Shown here in pieces: positions 1 to 8,636 of a DNA stretch of 64,000 bases (the stretch's first letter is position 1; each line of letters begins with the position of its first letter). Both the position numbers and the translations under genes were made by a program. This stretch comes from Fimbriimonadia bacterium (lineage in GTDB: Bacteria > Armatimonadota > Fimbriimonadia > Fimbriimonadales > GBS-DC): the NCBI GenBank assembly GCA_026129765.1, contig JAHCHP010000017.1, positions 1 through 64,000 on the forward strand, in the 5' to 3' direction. A model generated the notes under the pieces. That model was not told the DNA's origin, did no database searches, and worked only from the letters and a program-made list of their open reading frames with translations.

Positions 1-34
1 GTCGGGGGGCGGCGGCGCGGGCGCAAGTTGGTAA
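1..34 (+). CDS. C-terminal tail of a TPM (YgcG-like) domain protein, partial
   Basis: The first bases encode, in frame from base 2, S-G-G-G-G-A-G-A-S-W followed by a stop at 32-34. Glycine-rich tails ending in GxSW are typical of secreted TPM_phosphatase/YgcG membrane proteins. These often sit beside lemA, as here, where lemA starts 10 bases downstream. Only the tail is visible, so this is a context-supported guess. Any other glycine-rich C-terminus would also fit. Confidence 0.45.
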   Translation, partial: SGGGGAGASW

Positions 35-44
35 GGGGGGGATT

Positions 45-815
45 ATGCAAGAGCAACAGCCAGAAAAAGGGAAGCGATTGTCGCATGAGGAAGCCAAAGA
101 GGTCATCTCTGAAGCGGTCAAAATTCAGGATGAACAGACTCAGGGCGTGCCGGAAGAGATTTTGCAAAAGAGCGCGGGCGAGATGGGCATTTCGCCAGAG
201 GTGTTAGCGCAAGCCAAAACGCGCGCGCAGCAAGAGCGGGAGAAGCGGGCAACCCTGCGAAAAGCGGTTCTGTTCGCGGTGGTCGTAGCGTTGGTACTTT
301 TCTTTGGGGGGATGTTTTCAGCGCGTGGACGATTGGCGGATGCGGCAATGCAGGTCGATTTGCGCAAGGCGCAACTGGACAATGTGCTGCAAAGGCGATA
401 TGACCTGATTCCGCAATTGGTCGCGGTGGCAAAAACCTCGAGGCAGGGCAATGATGACCGTTTGAAAAGTTTGCAAGATTTGACGGCGCAATGGCAAAAA
501 AGCAAGGACTCGGAGGCAAAACTGGAGGTCGAACAGCAGTTGTCTGGACAGATTAAGTATCTGATGAGCCGGCTGCAGTCCGACTCAAAACTGGCGGAAA
601 ATGAGACCTTCCATCGGTTGACCGATGAGATCGCCGGCGCGGAGAACCGGATCGCGGTGGAGCGAAAACGATACAATGAAGCGGCAGTAGTTTATAACCG
701 GACCGCGTCGGGACCGCTCATGGGCGTATACCGGCTGTTTCTGGGCTATCCCGCTAAGCATCCCCTCCTTGAAGCCTCTTCCAATGCGAAGCGCGCGCCC
801 GAATTAAGTCTTTAG
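45..815 (+). CDS. LemA family membrane protein
   Basis: 256 aa. A charged, cytoplasmic-looking N-terminal region of about 75 residues precedes one membrane segment (AVLFAVVVALVLFFGG, about residues 74-89). The LemA-type helical domain follows: QLDNVLQRRYDLIPQL, then the conserved C-terminal helix with AENRIAVERKRYNEAAVVYN. The helical part is predicted to lie outside the membrane. LemA proteins are widespread and poorly understood. They are usually encoded next to TPM-domain proteins, and the bases before this gene encode what looks like a TPM tail. The start is backed by a G-rich ribosome site just upstream. The long N-terminal extension is more than the usual short LemA leader. Helical coiled segments around residues 130-180 are rich in K, Q and E. 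Confidence 0.85.
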   Translation: MQEQQPEKGKRLSHEEAKEVISEAVKIQDEQTQGVPEEILQKSAGEMGISPEVLAQAKTRAQQEREKRATLRKAVLFAVVVALVLFFGGMFSARGRLADAAMQVDLRKAQLDNVLQRRYDLIPQLVAVAKTSRQGNDDRLKSLQDLTAQWQKSKDSEAKLEVEQQLSGQIKYLMSRLQSDSKLAENETFHRLTDEIAGAENRIAVERKRYNEAAVVYNRTASGPLMGVYRLFLGYPAKHPLLEASSNAKRAPELSL

Positions 816-825
816 GGGAAAACTC

Positions 826-1707
826 TTACACAATGCGGTTTTTCAGCGCGCCAAGCCCTTCGACTTCCAATTCCACTTCGTCTCCCGGTTTGAGCCAGGG
901 GTAAGTACCTTCGGGAAACTCCAGCAGGCAGCCTGTGCCGACCGTGCCTGAGCCAATCACGTCACCGACTGAGAGGCGCGTATTGTGGGAGGCATGGGCG
1001 ATCAACTCGGCAAAGGTCCAGTTCATCGTCTCTGCGCTTCCTTGCGAAATTATCTGCCCATTCACTTTAGCAGTCATCTTCAGACGCCAATGGCTGCCCC
1101 TTTCCGCATGGGGCAGGCGGTAAGGCTCCAATTCATCGGGCGTCACAATCCAGGGACCGAGCGAGGTGGCGAAATCTTTGCCTTTGGCGGGACCCAAACC
1201 GATCTTCATTTCTAACCGTTGGATGTCCCGCGCGCTCCAGTCGTTCATGATGGTGAAACCGGCAATCGCCGATTCGGCTTCTGGGATACCCCAATTGCCG
1301 CCCTCTTTCCCAATGATGACTGCCCATTCCAACTCATAATCTAAGCGTTTGGTGTCTGGCGGTTTGGAAACGGGCTGCTCATGCCCCACTAAGCAGGATG
1401 GATTCGAGAAGTAGAACGCGGGGACTTCATACCATTCTTTCAGCATCTCCAAGCCTCGCTGGCGACGCGCGTTTTGGACATGCGCTTCGAATGCATAGAA
1501 GTCGCGCAGGGAGGGCGGCTGGAGGATAGGAGGCAGGAAAGCGATTGGGTTAGCCGGCTGGGCTTGTTGTTGGGCGCGCTGCCGGTCTGTTTCATCTAAA
1601 CGCAGCCAGTCTAAATAGTCGGCACAGCCTCCCAGGGCGCGCAACCCGTCATGCGCTTGGTAGACCAATACGGGGCGGTTTTCTATCAGGCAGGTCGCGA
1701 AACGCAT
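826..1707 (-). CDS. Fumarylacetoacetate hydrolase family protein
   Basis: 293 aa. The C-terminal two thirds is an FAH-fold domain. It shows the metal-site segment YELEWAVIIG, the stretch GFTIMNDWSARDIQ with the acidic ligand, then GPAKGKDFATSLGPWIVTPDEL and SVGDVIGSGTVGTG. Family members hydrolyse or decarboxylate beta-diketo or 2-oxo acids in aromatic-compound catabolism. The exact substrate cannot be read from sequence. The gene begins one base after the greA stop codon on the same strand, so the two are probably co-transcribed and translationally coupled. That is an unexpected partnership. The N-terminal 100 residues are less conserved. No aromatic-degradation genes lie nearby, so a housekeeping or acylpyruvase-like role is as likely as catabolism. 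Confidence 0.88.
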   Translation of the reverse strand: MRFATCLIENRPVLVYQAHDGLRALGGCADYLDWLRLDETDRQRAQQQAQPANPIAFLPPILQPPSLRDFYAFEAHVQNARRQRGLEMLKEWYEVPAFYFSNPSCLVGHEQPVSKPPDTKRLDYELEWAVIIGKEGGNWGIPEAESAIAGFTIMNDWSARDIQRLEMKIGLGPAKGKDFATSLGPWIVTPDELEPYRLPHAERGSHWRLKMTAKVNGQIISQGSAETMNWTFAELIAHASHNTRLSVGDVIGSGTVGTGCLLEFPEGTYPWLKPGDEVELEVEGLGALKNRIV

Positions 1708-1708
1708 C

Positions 1709-2188
1709 TTATTTGCCGATTTGTAAGACCTTGAACTTCACGACGCCTTTGGGCAAATGCGCCTCAACCACATCGCCGACCCGGTGCTCAAACAGCGCTT
1801 CGCCGAGCGGAGATAGATAGGACACCAAGCCATTTTCGGGACTCGATTCCATCGCGCCTACAAGCGTGAACTCTTTTTTGGTTTTGTCCGATAGGTTTTC
1901 GATTTTGACTTTGGAACCGACCCCAACAAAGTCGGTCGATACTTCCTCCGGCGACACGACAACGGCGCGTTGCAGCACCGCTTTCAATTCCTTGATTCTG
2001 CCTTCAACCATGGCTTGCTCGCTTTTCAGCTCTTCAAATTCGCTGTCCTCGCCAAACTCGCCGTGTTCTTTATGCTCTCTGAACTGTTCTGCCAGCCGGG
2101 AGCGTTCGACAGTGGTCAAGTGTTTCAGCTCTATTTCTAATTGTTGATAGCCAGCTTCTGTTAAGAATAAGCGGTCATCATCTCGCAT
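1709..2188 (-). CDS. greA: Transcription elongation factor GreA
   Basis: 159 aa, the usual GreA length. The N-terminal coiled-coil hairpin carries the acidic tip (GEFGEDSEFEELKSEQAM), which in GreA enters the RNA polymerase secondary channel and stimulates cleavage of backtracked transcripts. The C-terminal FKBP-like domain shows GVGSKVKIENL, then YLSPLGEALFEHRVGDVVE. LTEAGYQQLEIELKHL at the start matches the canonical LT..G...L..EL opening. A TATAAT-like -10 lies at 2223-2228 on the minus strand. The next gene downstream, an FAH-family hydrolase, starts one base after the stop. Confidence 0.95.
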   Translation of the reverse strand: MRDDDRLFLTEAGYQQLEIELKHLTTVERSRLAEQFREHKEHGEFGEDSEFEELKSEQAMVEGRIKELKAVLQRAVVVSPEEVSTDFVGVGSKVKIENLSDKTKKEFTLVGAMESSPENGLVSYLSPLGEALFEHRVGDVVEAHLPKGVVKFKVLQIGK

Positions 2189-2222
2189 AACGTTTCACCC
2201 CCTAATTCGGTCAGGTCTTGTA

Positions 2223-2228
2223 ATTATA
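2223..2228 (-). promoter_or_regulatory. Probable -10 element for greA
   Basis: The minus strand reads TATAAT 34 bases before the greA start. No convincing -35 is seen 16-18 bases further upstream, so the promoter may be weak or rely on an activator. Support is positional only. Confidence 0.35.
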
Positions 2229-2341
2229 CTGACTTCGACGCGCGAGGGTTCCCTAAAATGTCGCGCATGAATAGAATTGTTCCATCCCGCGTTTGGGGAA
2301 GGGTCTGGGAAATTCGCTGAAATCGCCGGTCAAGAGCCGTT

Positions 2342-3406
2342 TTATTCTTTGATCCCGCATAACTGCTTGTAGACGCGAATCACTTTCTGCACATAGTTTT
2401 GGGTTTCTTTGTAAGGCGGCACGCCCCCATGCTTTCGGACTGCGCCGGACCCCGCGTTATAAGCCGCCAGCGTCAGTATCACATGCTCCCAGTTTTGCGG
2501 GTTCCCCGATTGTTGCCAGTATTTTTCTAAATGCCCTCGCACAAGCCGAATAGAGCCTTCCAGATTATCGACGGGGTCGTAAGGATTGACGACGCCCATG
2601 CCGCGCGCAGTGCCGGGCATGAGCTGTCCCAGCCCCATCGCGCCCGCCCGCGATTTCGCGTTGGGATTAAACCCCGACTCCACCAGCACGATCGCTGTGA
2701 TGAAGCGTGGATCGACCCCATAGTAGTTGCTGTAATGCAGGATTGCCCGCGTGATGATATCGGCATCTTCGTGGCTCAGGCGTTTGTTGTAGGAACGAAT
2801 GAACCGGTAGTAAGCAGAATAGGAATCGCCTGACATCAGGGCGGGCGCGGTGGGTGACGACTTCCCACGGCTGCTCAGCGCGCTGTTAGAACGACTGGTA
2901 GAAGCGCGTTTTGATTGGGATGCTGCCGCGTTGGCGGCTTGTTGCTGTTGTTGCAACAGTTTTTGCTGTTCGATTTGCGCTAAACGCGTCTTTTCTTCGT
3001 TTTCCCACCGGGCAATGATAGCGGGGGGAATGGCTGCCACTAAGTGATATTCAGCGGCTTCAACCGCATTTTTGCGGGTGACCCGGATCAGCGCGCGCGT
3101 GGGAACCTGCCCACTGAGGAGCCAAGAGTCGAGAGTTTTGGCTTTAATCGCCAGCGATTTGCCCTCACTGGTCTGGAGCAGCAGGGAGTAGTCCTCATCG
3201 CCCCGGATATAGCCGCTGACGCGCCCCTCTACCTCGATCACTTTGGTTCCTACAACGATTTCCAAACTGATCAGGGGGCTGACTCCTTGCGTTTTGTGGG
3301 TCTTTCGCTGTTTCAGGTAGCTCTCTAATTCTTGGGAGAGACCCGCGCTCAGCAAGGCAAGACCCGCCCAACAAAGACACAACCAGCGTATCATCATCCT
3401 CATCAT
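2342..3406 (-). CDS. Secreted lytic transglycosylase (SLT domain)
   Basis: 354 aa. A signal peptide (WLCLCWAGLALLSAGLSQ) is followed by a region of about 130 residues of unknown fold, a Q/A/S-rich linker and a C-terminal SLT/goose-lysozyme-like domain. The catalytic region shows ITAIVLVESGFNPNA with the general-acid Glu, then SRAGAMGLGQLMPGTA, NLEGSIRLVRGHL and LTLAAYNAGSGAV. This is the classic lytic transglycosylase family 1 pattern. Such enzymes cut the MurNAc-GlcNAc bond of peptidoglycan non-hydrolytically, in the periplasm. The N-terminal region resembles other armatimonad SLT proteins only in arrangement. It is probably transcribed alone, with 153 bases between its stop and the divergent-looking greA promoter region. 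Confidence 0.92.
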   Translation of the reverse strand: MMRMMIRWLCLCWAGLALLSAGLSQELESYLKQRKTHKTQGVSPLISLEIVVGTKVIEVEGRVSGYIRGDEDYSLLLQTSEGKSLAIKAKTLDSWLLSGQVPTRALIRVTRKNAVEAAEYHLVAAIPPAIIARWENEEKTRLAQIEQQKLLQQQQQAANAAASQSKRASTSRSNSALSSRGKSSPTAPALMSGDSYSAYYRFIRSYNKRLSHEDADIITRAILHYSNYYGVDPRFITAIVLVESGFNPNAKSRAGAMGLGQLMPGTARGMGVVNPYDPVDNLEGSIRLVRGHLEKYWQQSGNPQNWEHVILTLAAYNAGSGAVRKHGGVPPYKETQNYVQKVIRVYKQLCGIKE

Positions 3407-3659
3407 CCCTTATTCCATAATCGGCGGAAGTGTCCTGCTTCTTTCGGTTAATTCCGCCGGACAGACGGCAATAAACGCCTGCCCGGCGGACCTCCCTCAA
3501 CCGTATCTGAGTTGATACTTCCTCCGCCCGTAATATTGTACGGAAATTCCTGCGATTCCTGCTTCATAGATGAATTTTTGATGACAAGTGGTTGATTAAG
3601 GTGTCTGTCTCTATGTCACTGAGCAGGAGACCTCGCGTATAGTCAGAACTGTGGAGTTT

Positions 3660-4067
3660 ATGAAAGGACAGTTGAAGGTTGCGACTCCTGAGGCTTATAT
3701 CGAGGCTTTAGACGAGCCGCGCAAGTCGGATATTCAGAAACTCCACACGCTGATCTGTGAGACGGTTCCCGATCTGAAACCATATATTATGAACGGGATG
3801 ATCGCTTATGGAACCTTCCATTACAAGTATGCGTCGGGCAGAGAGGGCGATTGGAGCAAAATAATGCTTGCCAGTAACAAGAATTACATCTCTCTCTATG
3901 CCTGCGCGATGGTGGATGGTAACTATGTGGCGGACGCCTATCGGGAACGGCTGCCCAAAGCCAATATCGGCAAAAGCTGCGTTCGCTTTAAGCGCATTGA
4001 CGATTTGGATTTAGAGGTCGTGAAGGAGCTGCTAAAAACAACTGCTGTGTCCAGTTTCGGGATGTGA
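3660..4067 (+). CDS. DUF1801 (YdhG-like) domain protein
   Basis: About 135 aa. The pattern TPEAYIEALDEPRKSDIQKLHTLI, followed by MNGMIAYGTF, LASNKNYISLYAC and GKSCVRFKRIDDLDLEVVKELL, matches DUF1801 proteins. These share a fold related to bacterial iron chaperones of the frataxin/YdhG type and have no firm biochemical role. An in-frame GTG at 3651 is an alternative start. I prefer the ATG at 3660 because GGAG precedes it, although the spacing is short. The stop overlaps the next gene's potential GTG start, so a two-gene operon with the methyltransferase is likely. Confidence 0.75.
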   Translation: MKGQLKVATPEAYIEALDEPRKSDIQKLHTLICETVPDLKPYIMNGMIAYGTFHYKYASGREGDWSKIMLASNKNYISLYACAMVDGNYVADAYRERLPKANIGKSCVRFKRIDDLDLEVVKELLKTTAVSSFGM

Positions 4068-4069
4068 GT

Positions 4070-4882
4070 ATGTCAAAACATACTCACCATGAGAGCAATC
4101 GCGCCGCATGGAACGAAGCCGCTGAAGCGTATGAAGAGGCTTTAGAGGCAAGTATCCAGTTTCTTCGAGAAGGTGGCATGAATTTCTGCCCGCCCGAACT
4201 GAACTATCTGGAGGGGCTGGAAACGTGGTGCGGACGCGCCATTCATATGCAATGCGCGGGCGGCACTGATACGCTGTCGCTTTGGAACCGGGGCGCAAAA
4301 GAGGTCATCGGTATCGATATCAGTGAGCGCATGATCGAAGTTGCCCGGAAGAAAGCCCTCGCGCTCAATGCGCCTGCCCAGTGGTATCGCTGCGATGTGT
4401 TAGAGATTCCCTCTGAGTTGGAGGGTACCGCGGACCTGGTCTATACGGGCAGGGGAGCGATTTACTGGTTGATGGATATTGAAGCCTGGGCGCATGCGGC
4501 GGCGCGACTGCTGAAACCGGGCGGCAGGTTCTTTCTGTTTGAGGGGCATCCTATCAGCAATGTGTGGGATTTGGAAGCCAGCGAATGGAGGCTGGACCCG
4601 GTTTGGGGCGATTACTTTCAAGAAAATATCGATCAAAGTCAAGGTTGGACTCCCGAATATATTGGCGATTTAGGGAAACCACAGAGCGAGCATGCGGTGA
4701 AATATGAGCGACAGTGGACGCTATCAACCATTGTGAACTCGCTGATCGCCGCGGGCTTGACTTTGGAGCGGATGGGCGAGTATTCCGAGCCGTATTGGGA
4801 GCAGTTCCCTCACATGCCAGAAGACCTTGCGCGGCGTCTGCCGCATACCCTTGCTTTGTGGATGAGGAAAAATAACGCATAA
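4070..4882 (+). CDS. Class I SAM-dependent methyltransferase
   Basis: About 270 aa. Motif I appears as IHMQCAGGTDTLSL and the acidic residue binding the SAM ribose as VIGIDISERMIEVAR. Post-motif segments are ADLVYTGRGAIYWL and AARLLKPGGRFFLFEGHP. The family is UbiE/Methyltransf_11-like and the substrate is unknown. Two starts are possible: GTG at 4064, overlapping the previous stop, or ATG at 4070. Both point to translational coupling with the DUF1801 gene. The product is cytosolic, with no signal or membrane segment. Confidence 0.85.
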   Translation: MSKHTHHESNRAAWNEAAEAYEEALEASIQFLREGGMNFCPPELNYLEGLETWCGRAIHMQCAGGTDTLSLWNRGAKEVIGIDISERMIEVARKKALALNAPAQWYRCDVLEIPSELEGTADLVYTGRGAIYWLMDIEAWAHAAARLLKPGGRFFLFEGHPISNVWDLEASEWRLDPVWGDYFQENIDQSQGWTPEYIGDLGKPQSEHAVKYERQWTLSTIVNSLIAAGLTLERMGEYSEPYWEQFPHMPEDLARRLPHTLALWMRKNNA

Positions 4883-4946
4883 TGGTAAGAGGACAATACA
4901 AATTTCTATGTAGGAACTTGAGGCTGCATGGCGAAACAAGCGCGTA

Positions 4947-6338
4947 ATGATCAATCTGGCATATTTGGGCGCAGCGGTTCTGTTTATTCTGGGGTTGAAA
5001 GGATTAGCGCATCCCCGAACCGCGACACGCGGGAATCGGATGGGCGCGTTGGGCATGTTGATCGCGGTGATCGCGACTCTGTTCGACAGGCAAATTTTAA
5101 GTTTTGAATGGATTATCGCGGGGCTGATTGTGGGCGCGTTGATTGGTCTCATTTTGGCGACACGCGTGCAGATGACCGCCATGCCGCAGATGGTGGCGCT
5201 GTTGAATGGTTTTGGCGGAGCCGCCTCCGTGCTGGTGGCGGGAGCGGCTCTGTTGGAAGCGATTCATGCCACCGTCAACAACCAATCTTCCCCTTTGAAC
5301 AGCCAATTTCTGATCGCGGCAGGCTTGTCGGGCATTATCGGCTCCGTAACGTTTTGGGGTAGTTTGGTTGCCTTTGGCAAATTGCAAGGGATCGTTAAAG
5401 ACCTTCCCCTGCGCCTTACCTTTCTTCCCTATGTGAATGGCGCGTTGTTGTTGGGCGCGTTGGTTCTGTGTGGATTGCTGAGCGTGAACCCGACGACGCC
5501 TCTTTACTTTTGGCTGTTGGTCGCTTGCGCGTCGGTGTTGGGTTTGTTTCTGGTGACCCCGATTGGGGGCGCGGATATGCCGGTGGTGATAGCGCTGTTG
5601 AACTCCTATTCTGGATTGGCGGGCGCGATGACCGGGTTTGTTTTGAACAACAGCGCGCTGATCATCACGGGTTCGTTAGTGGGGGCATCGGGCATCATTT
5701 TGACCATGATTATGTGCCGCGCCATGAACCGCTCGCTGACCAACGTGCTGTTTGGCGTGTGGGTTCCCACAGAAAAAGGGCTTTCCGAAAGCGAGGTGTA
5801 CGGCGGGCGCGTGAAATCCTCTTCGGCAGATGAGATCGCGATGCTTTTGGAGACGGCGCAGCGGGTGGTGATCGTGCCAGGCTATGGGATGGCGGTTTCG
5901 CAAGCGCAGCATGCGGTTCGGGATTTGGCTCGCGTTATGGAAGCGCGCGGCGCAGAGGTGCTTTTTGCAATTCACCCGGTGGCGGGGCGCATGCCGGGAC
6001 ATATGAATGTGCTGTTGGCTGAAGCAGACATCGAATATGAGAAAATGCAAGAGATGGAGATGATCAATCCTTCGTTTGAACAGACCGATGTCGTGATTGT
6101 GATTGGCGCGAATGATGTGGTGAACCCGCTCGCGCGCACCGATCCCAACAGCCCGATTGCGGGCATGCCGATTCTGGATGTGGATAAGGCGCGCAGCGTG
6201 GTGATTATCAAGCGCAGCCTCAGCCCCGGCTTTGCAGGTATTCCGAATCCGCTGTTCGCGGCAGAAAACGCGGTGATGTTCTATGCGGACGCGAAGCAGG
6301 GAGTTCAGGATATTGTCGGCGCGCTGAAGGCGGGATAA
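4947..6338 (+). CDS. pntB: NAD(P) transhydrogenase beta subunit PntB
   Basis: 463 aa, full length for PntB. The N-terminal half is a multi-helix membrane domain (domain II): LGAAVLFILGLKGLAHPRTA opens it, and about eight or nine helices follow to residue 270. The C-terminal domain III binds NADP(H), with VVIVPGYGMAVSQAQ, HPVAGRMPGHMNVLLAEA, VIGANDVVNP and DVDKARSVVIIKRS. The enzyme couples proton entry to hydride transfer from NADH to NADP+. It needs a PntA (domain I plus part of II) partner, usually encoded directly upstream. Here the upstream gene is a methyltransferase and only 64 bases intervene, so pntA must lie elsewhere. The ATG overlaps a TAA (TAATG), but the reading frame before it encodes nothing recognisable. 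Confidence 0.95.
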   Translation: MINLAYLGAAVLFILGLKGLAHPRTATRGNRMGALGMLIAVIATLFDRQILSFEWIIAGLIVGALIGLILATRVQMTAMPQMVALLNGFGGAASVLVAGAALLEAIHATVNNQSSPLNSQFLIAAGLSGIIGSVTFWGSLVAFGKLQGIVKDLPLRLTFLPYVNGALLLGALVLCGLLSVNPTTPLYFWLLVACASVLGLFLVTPIGGADMPVVIALLNSYSGLAGAMTGFVLNNSALIITGSLVGASGIILTMIMCRAMNRSLTNVLFGVWVPTEKGLSESEVYGGRVKSSSADEIAMLLETAQRVVIVPGYGMAVSQAQHAVRDLARVMEARGAEVLFAIHPVAGRMPGHMNVLLAEADIEYEKMQEMEMINPSFEQTDVVIVIGANDVVNPLARTDPNSPIAGMPILDVDKARSVVIIKRSLSPGFAGIPNPLFAAENAVMFYADAKQGVQDIVGALKAG

Positions 6339-6397
6339 AGCGTTATCTTTGTACCTAAATGGAACCAAAATTAGGCAATTGCGGGTACAATTGAAAT

Positions 6398-7024
6398 GTG
6401 CCGAAGTTAGAGCAATACAAAATTTTGCAGCCGTACTCGCTGGAGGAGTTGACCGATGCCGCCAACAGTTTGCTCCGAGCAAAACCGCAAATGCAGGTCA
6501 ATCCTCGAGCGATACGCTACTATATCTCTCTGGGGATTTTGCCGCCTCCCAAAGGCGCGCCGAAAGTCGCCCGCTATAATTATGAGCATTTGACCCGGTT
6601 GCTGGCTGCAAAGGCGTTTCAAGATCAAGGATACCGTCTGGAACGTATAAAAGAGGAGTTGGATACCCTTTATCAACGAAACCGGGATGCCTTAGAATCT
6701 TTCGCGCAGCGTTGGTTGGATGATGAGGAAGGTCCTATTCCGACCGTCGCTTCTTTGATTGGACAGGTGACGGATCAGATCAATCGGCTCTTGGCCAAAT
6801 CCCCTCTTCAGGCGCAATCCCATGTGTTCGCTGTTCAAATTCCTGACGAAGAGATTTTGGAGAAAAATGAGAGAACTGCGGAACGTCGAACCTACCCTGC
6901 CGATGTGACCCATGTTGTCAAGATCGCTCTTACGCCCCATAGCACACTCGAGGTCAGCGCGCTGGTGGATTTAGAAGAAGAACTTCAAAACGCCCTCGAC
7001 GCTCTTCAAGAACGCATCTTATAA
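6398..7024 (+). CDS. MerR-type transcriptional regulator
   Basis: 208 aa starting at GTG. The N-terminal 90 residues form a MerR-like winged helix: YSLEELTDAANSLL, then VNPRAIRYYISLGILPPPKG (recognition helix and wing) and ARYNYEHLTRLLAAKAFQDQGYRLERIKEEL, which leads into the dimer coiled coil. The effector domain (residues about 100-208) has no cysteine cluster and matches no class I know. The gene is followed after 132 bases by a von Willebrand A gene preceded by a strong promoter at 7040-7069, its likely target. Spacing of that promoter is 18 bases, slightly longer than optimal, which is the hallmark of MerR-activated promoters (normally 19-20). Confidence 0.85.
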   Translation: MPKLEQYKILQPYSLEELTDAANSLLRAKPQMQVNPRAIRYYISLGILPPPKGAPKVARYNYEHLTRLLAAKAFQDQGYRLERIKEELDTLYQRNRDALESFAQRWLDDEEGPIPTVASLIGQVTDQINRLLAKSPLQAQSHVFAVQIPDEEILEKNERTAERRTYPADVTHVVKIALTPHSTLEVSALVDLEEELQNALDALQERIL

Positions 7025-7039
7025 TTTTTTCAACACCAC

Positions 7040-7069
7040 TTGACATTGCTTGACAGTATGTGGTATCAT
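7040..7069 (+). promoter_or_regulatory. Strong promoter before the VWA gene, with doubled TTGACA
   Basis: A perfect -35 TTGACA at 7040-7045 is followed by 18 bases and TATCAT at 7064-7069. A second TTGACA lies at 7050-7055, giving a 10-base direct repeat (TTGACATTGC, TTGACAGTAT) between the boxes. The repeat is a plausible operator on one face of the helix, perhaps for the MerR-type regulator encoded just upstream. Confidence 0.6.
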
Positions 7070-7156
7070 ATTACTGTCTTGAAAGGTGAACCCCTTTTTG
7101 ACCGCTCCAGACGGCGTTTCTCCTTCAAGGCAATACTTTCCATAGGAGATGGATGA

Positions 7157-8620
7157 ATGCATACGACTACGTACGAGAATCCTTATGTGATCGTGACGGT
7201 CACCGCGCATAGCGATGGCTTGCTGAAATTGTTGATGGTGCGCATGGTTGCCGCGCAAACCGAGTCGAAAGAGCGTCAGCCTCTGGAAATCGCGCTGGTT
7301 TTGGATAGGAGTGGTTCCATGAAAGGCGACAAACTAAAAAATGTATTAGAATCTTCAGCGCGTCTGGTTCGCGCGCTAAGTCCCCACGACCGTGTTGCTG
7401 TGGTGGCTTATGATCACGAGGTGGATGTAATCACGCCGTTGCAAGCCCCCTCTGACCGTTTGGCGCAGCGAATCGAGTATGTCACATCGCGCGGAAACAC
7501 GAACCTGTATAGTGGTTGGGTCACGGGCGCGAAACTGCTCAATGCGGGGGGCAGGGTGCTGCTCTTATCCGATGGGTTGGCTAACAGCGGCACCTTTACC
7601 GATGCTGACAGTTTGGGTCAGCACGCCGCATTTACTCTCAAGCGTTATCAAAAGACGACCAGCACGATTGGAGTTGGACACGATTTTGACGAGGCGTTGA
7701 TGGCAACGATGGCGCGAGAGGGGGGTGGCAGGCACTACTTTGCTCATGATGTGGACGAGATCATGAATGCGTTTAGCCAAGAACAGCTCTCGATGGATTC
7801 GGTCTTTCTGGAGAATGCAGAGCTGGTTTATCAAGGCCAAACCCACACGATTGGCTCGTTCTGGGACGGCGAGATCAAAACGAAGGTGTTTCCCATCCTC
7901 GATCTGTCGGGTGAATTGCGTCTTCAGTTCCGGGTCGTGGAGACGGGCGAAACCATAAGTCATCGTCTGGTGTTGCCCAATTCGTTTGGTCACAGTGATG
8001 AGGCGACTCTGGAGCTGCTGATTCAAAGGGTCTCGATTTTGGAGATGCGCATGATCACCCTCAAGGATAGTGGATCCGCAAACCAGCTCTACTCAGAGGC
8101 GCGAAATGTGATGATGCATATCTTGAATCATCCTTTGGCGGATAGTTCTGTCGCTCAAGCTGTGATCAGTGGTTTGAAGGGAACTATGGAGAGGCTGGAT
8201 AACCTCAAGCGCACCTACAATGAACGGGAAGCACAGTATCAGCGACAGCGAAGTATGCAAAAAGAGTTTAACTTGCGTAACCGCGGGCAGTCCTACTCTT
8301 CTTTCCGGGATGAGGAAGATCGAATGTACGCTCTGTCCGTTGAATTCATAAACAGCCAAGGCGCAAAGGATGAGCAAGGCAACTTTAGGTTAGATACCGA
8401 TGCGTTACGACTCGCTCCCATAGAACGATGGCGCACTTGGCGGGCTGTACCGGTGCGTTCTGATTATACTGGAGTCGCCATCGTGACGGAAAACCCCAAA
8501 GATGGATTTCGAGTCAGGGAAATCAGTCAAGAACTGGGAACTCGGGTGAGGTCGATCATGCATTTCGCCTCGCCTGAGGAGATTGACCAGTTGCTGGATG
8601 AGTTGGAGCAACGCGTTTAA
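7157..8620 (+). CDS. von Willebrand factor A domain protein
   Basis: 487 aa, cytosolic in appearance with no signal peptide. The VWA domain covers about residues 42-215 and has an intact metal-ion-dependent adhesion site: D50-R-S-G-S54, T115 in GNTNLYSG and D139 in LLLSDG. After it come a beta-rich segment (about 215-290, PILDLSGELRLQFRVVETGE) and a long helical, charged stretch (about 295-390) that may be coiled coil. The last 90 residues are unassigned. Homologous arrangements resemble Mg-chelatase/CoxE-type or inter-alpha-trypsin-like VWA proteins, but no chelatase AAA partner is adjacent. It is probably controlled by the upstream MerR-type regulator. I do not know its function. Confidence 0.85.
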   Translation: MHTTTYENPYVIVTVTAHSDGLLKLLMVRMVAAQTESKERQPLEIALVLDRSGSMKGDKLKNVLESSARLVRALSPHDRVAVVAYDHEVDVITPLQAPSDRLAQRIEYVTSRGNTNLYSGWVTGAKLLNAGGRVLLLSDGLANSGTFTDADSLGQHAAFTLKRYQKTTSTIGVGHDFDEALMATMAREGGGRHYFAHDVDEIMNAFSQEQLSMDSVFLENAELVYQGQTHTIGSFWDGEIKTKVFPILDLSGELRLQFRVVETGETISHRLVLPNSFGHSDEATLELLIQRVSILEMRMITLKDSGSANQLYSEARNVMMHILNHPLADSSVAQAVISGLKGTMERLDNLKRTYNEREAQYQRQRSMQKEFNLRNRGQSYSSFRDEEDRMYALSVEFINSQGAKDEQGNFRLDTDALRLAPIERWRTWRAVPVRSDYTGVAIVTENPKDGFRVREISQELGTRVRSIMHFASPEEIDQLLDELEQRV

Positions 8621-8636
8621 ACGCCAACCTTTCCTG

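Noticed and set aside
118-676. Long antisense frames over lemA
   Set aside because: They are shadows of the lemA coding frame in GC-rich DNA, with no start signals or domains.
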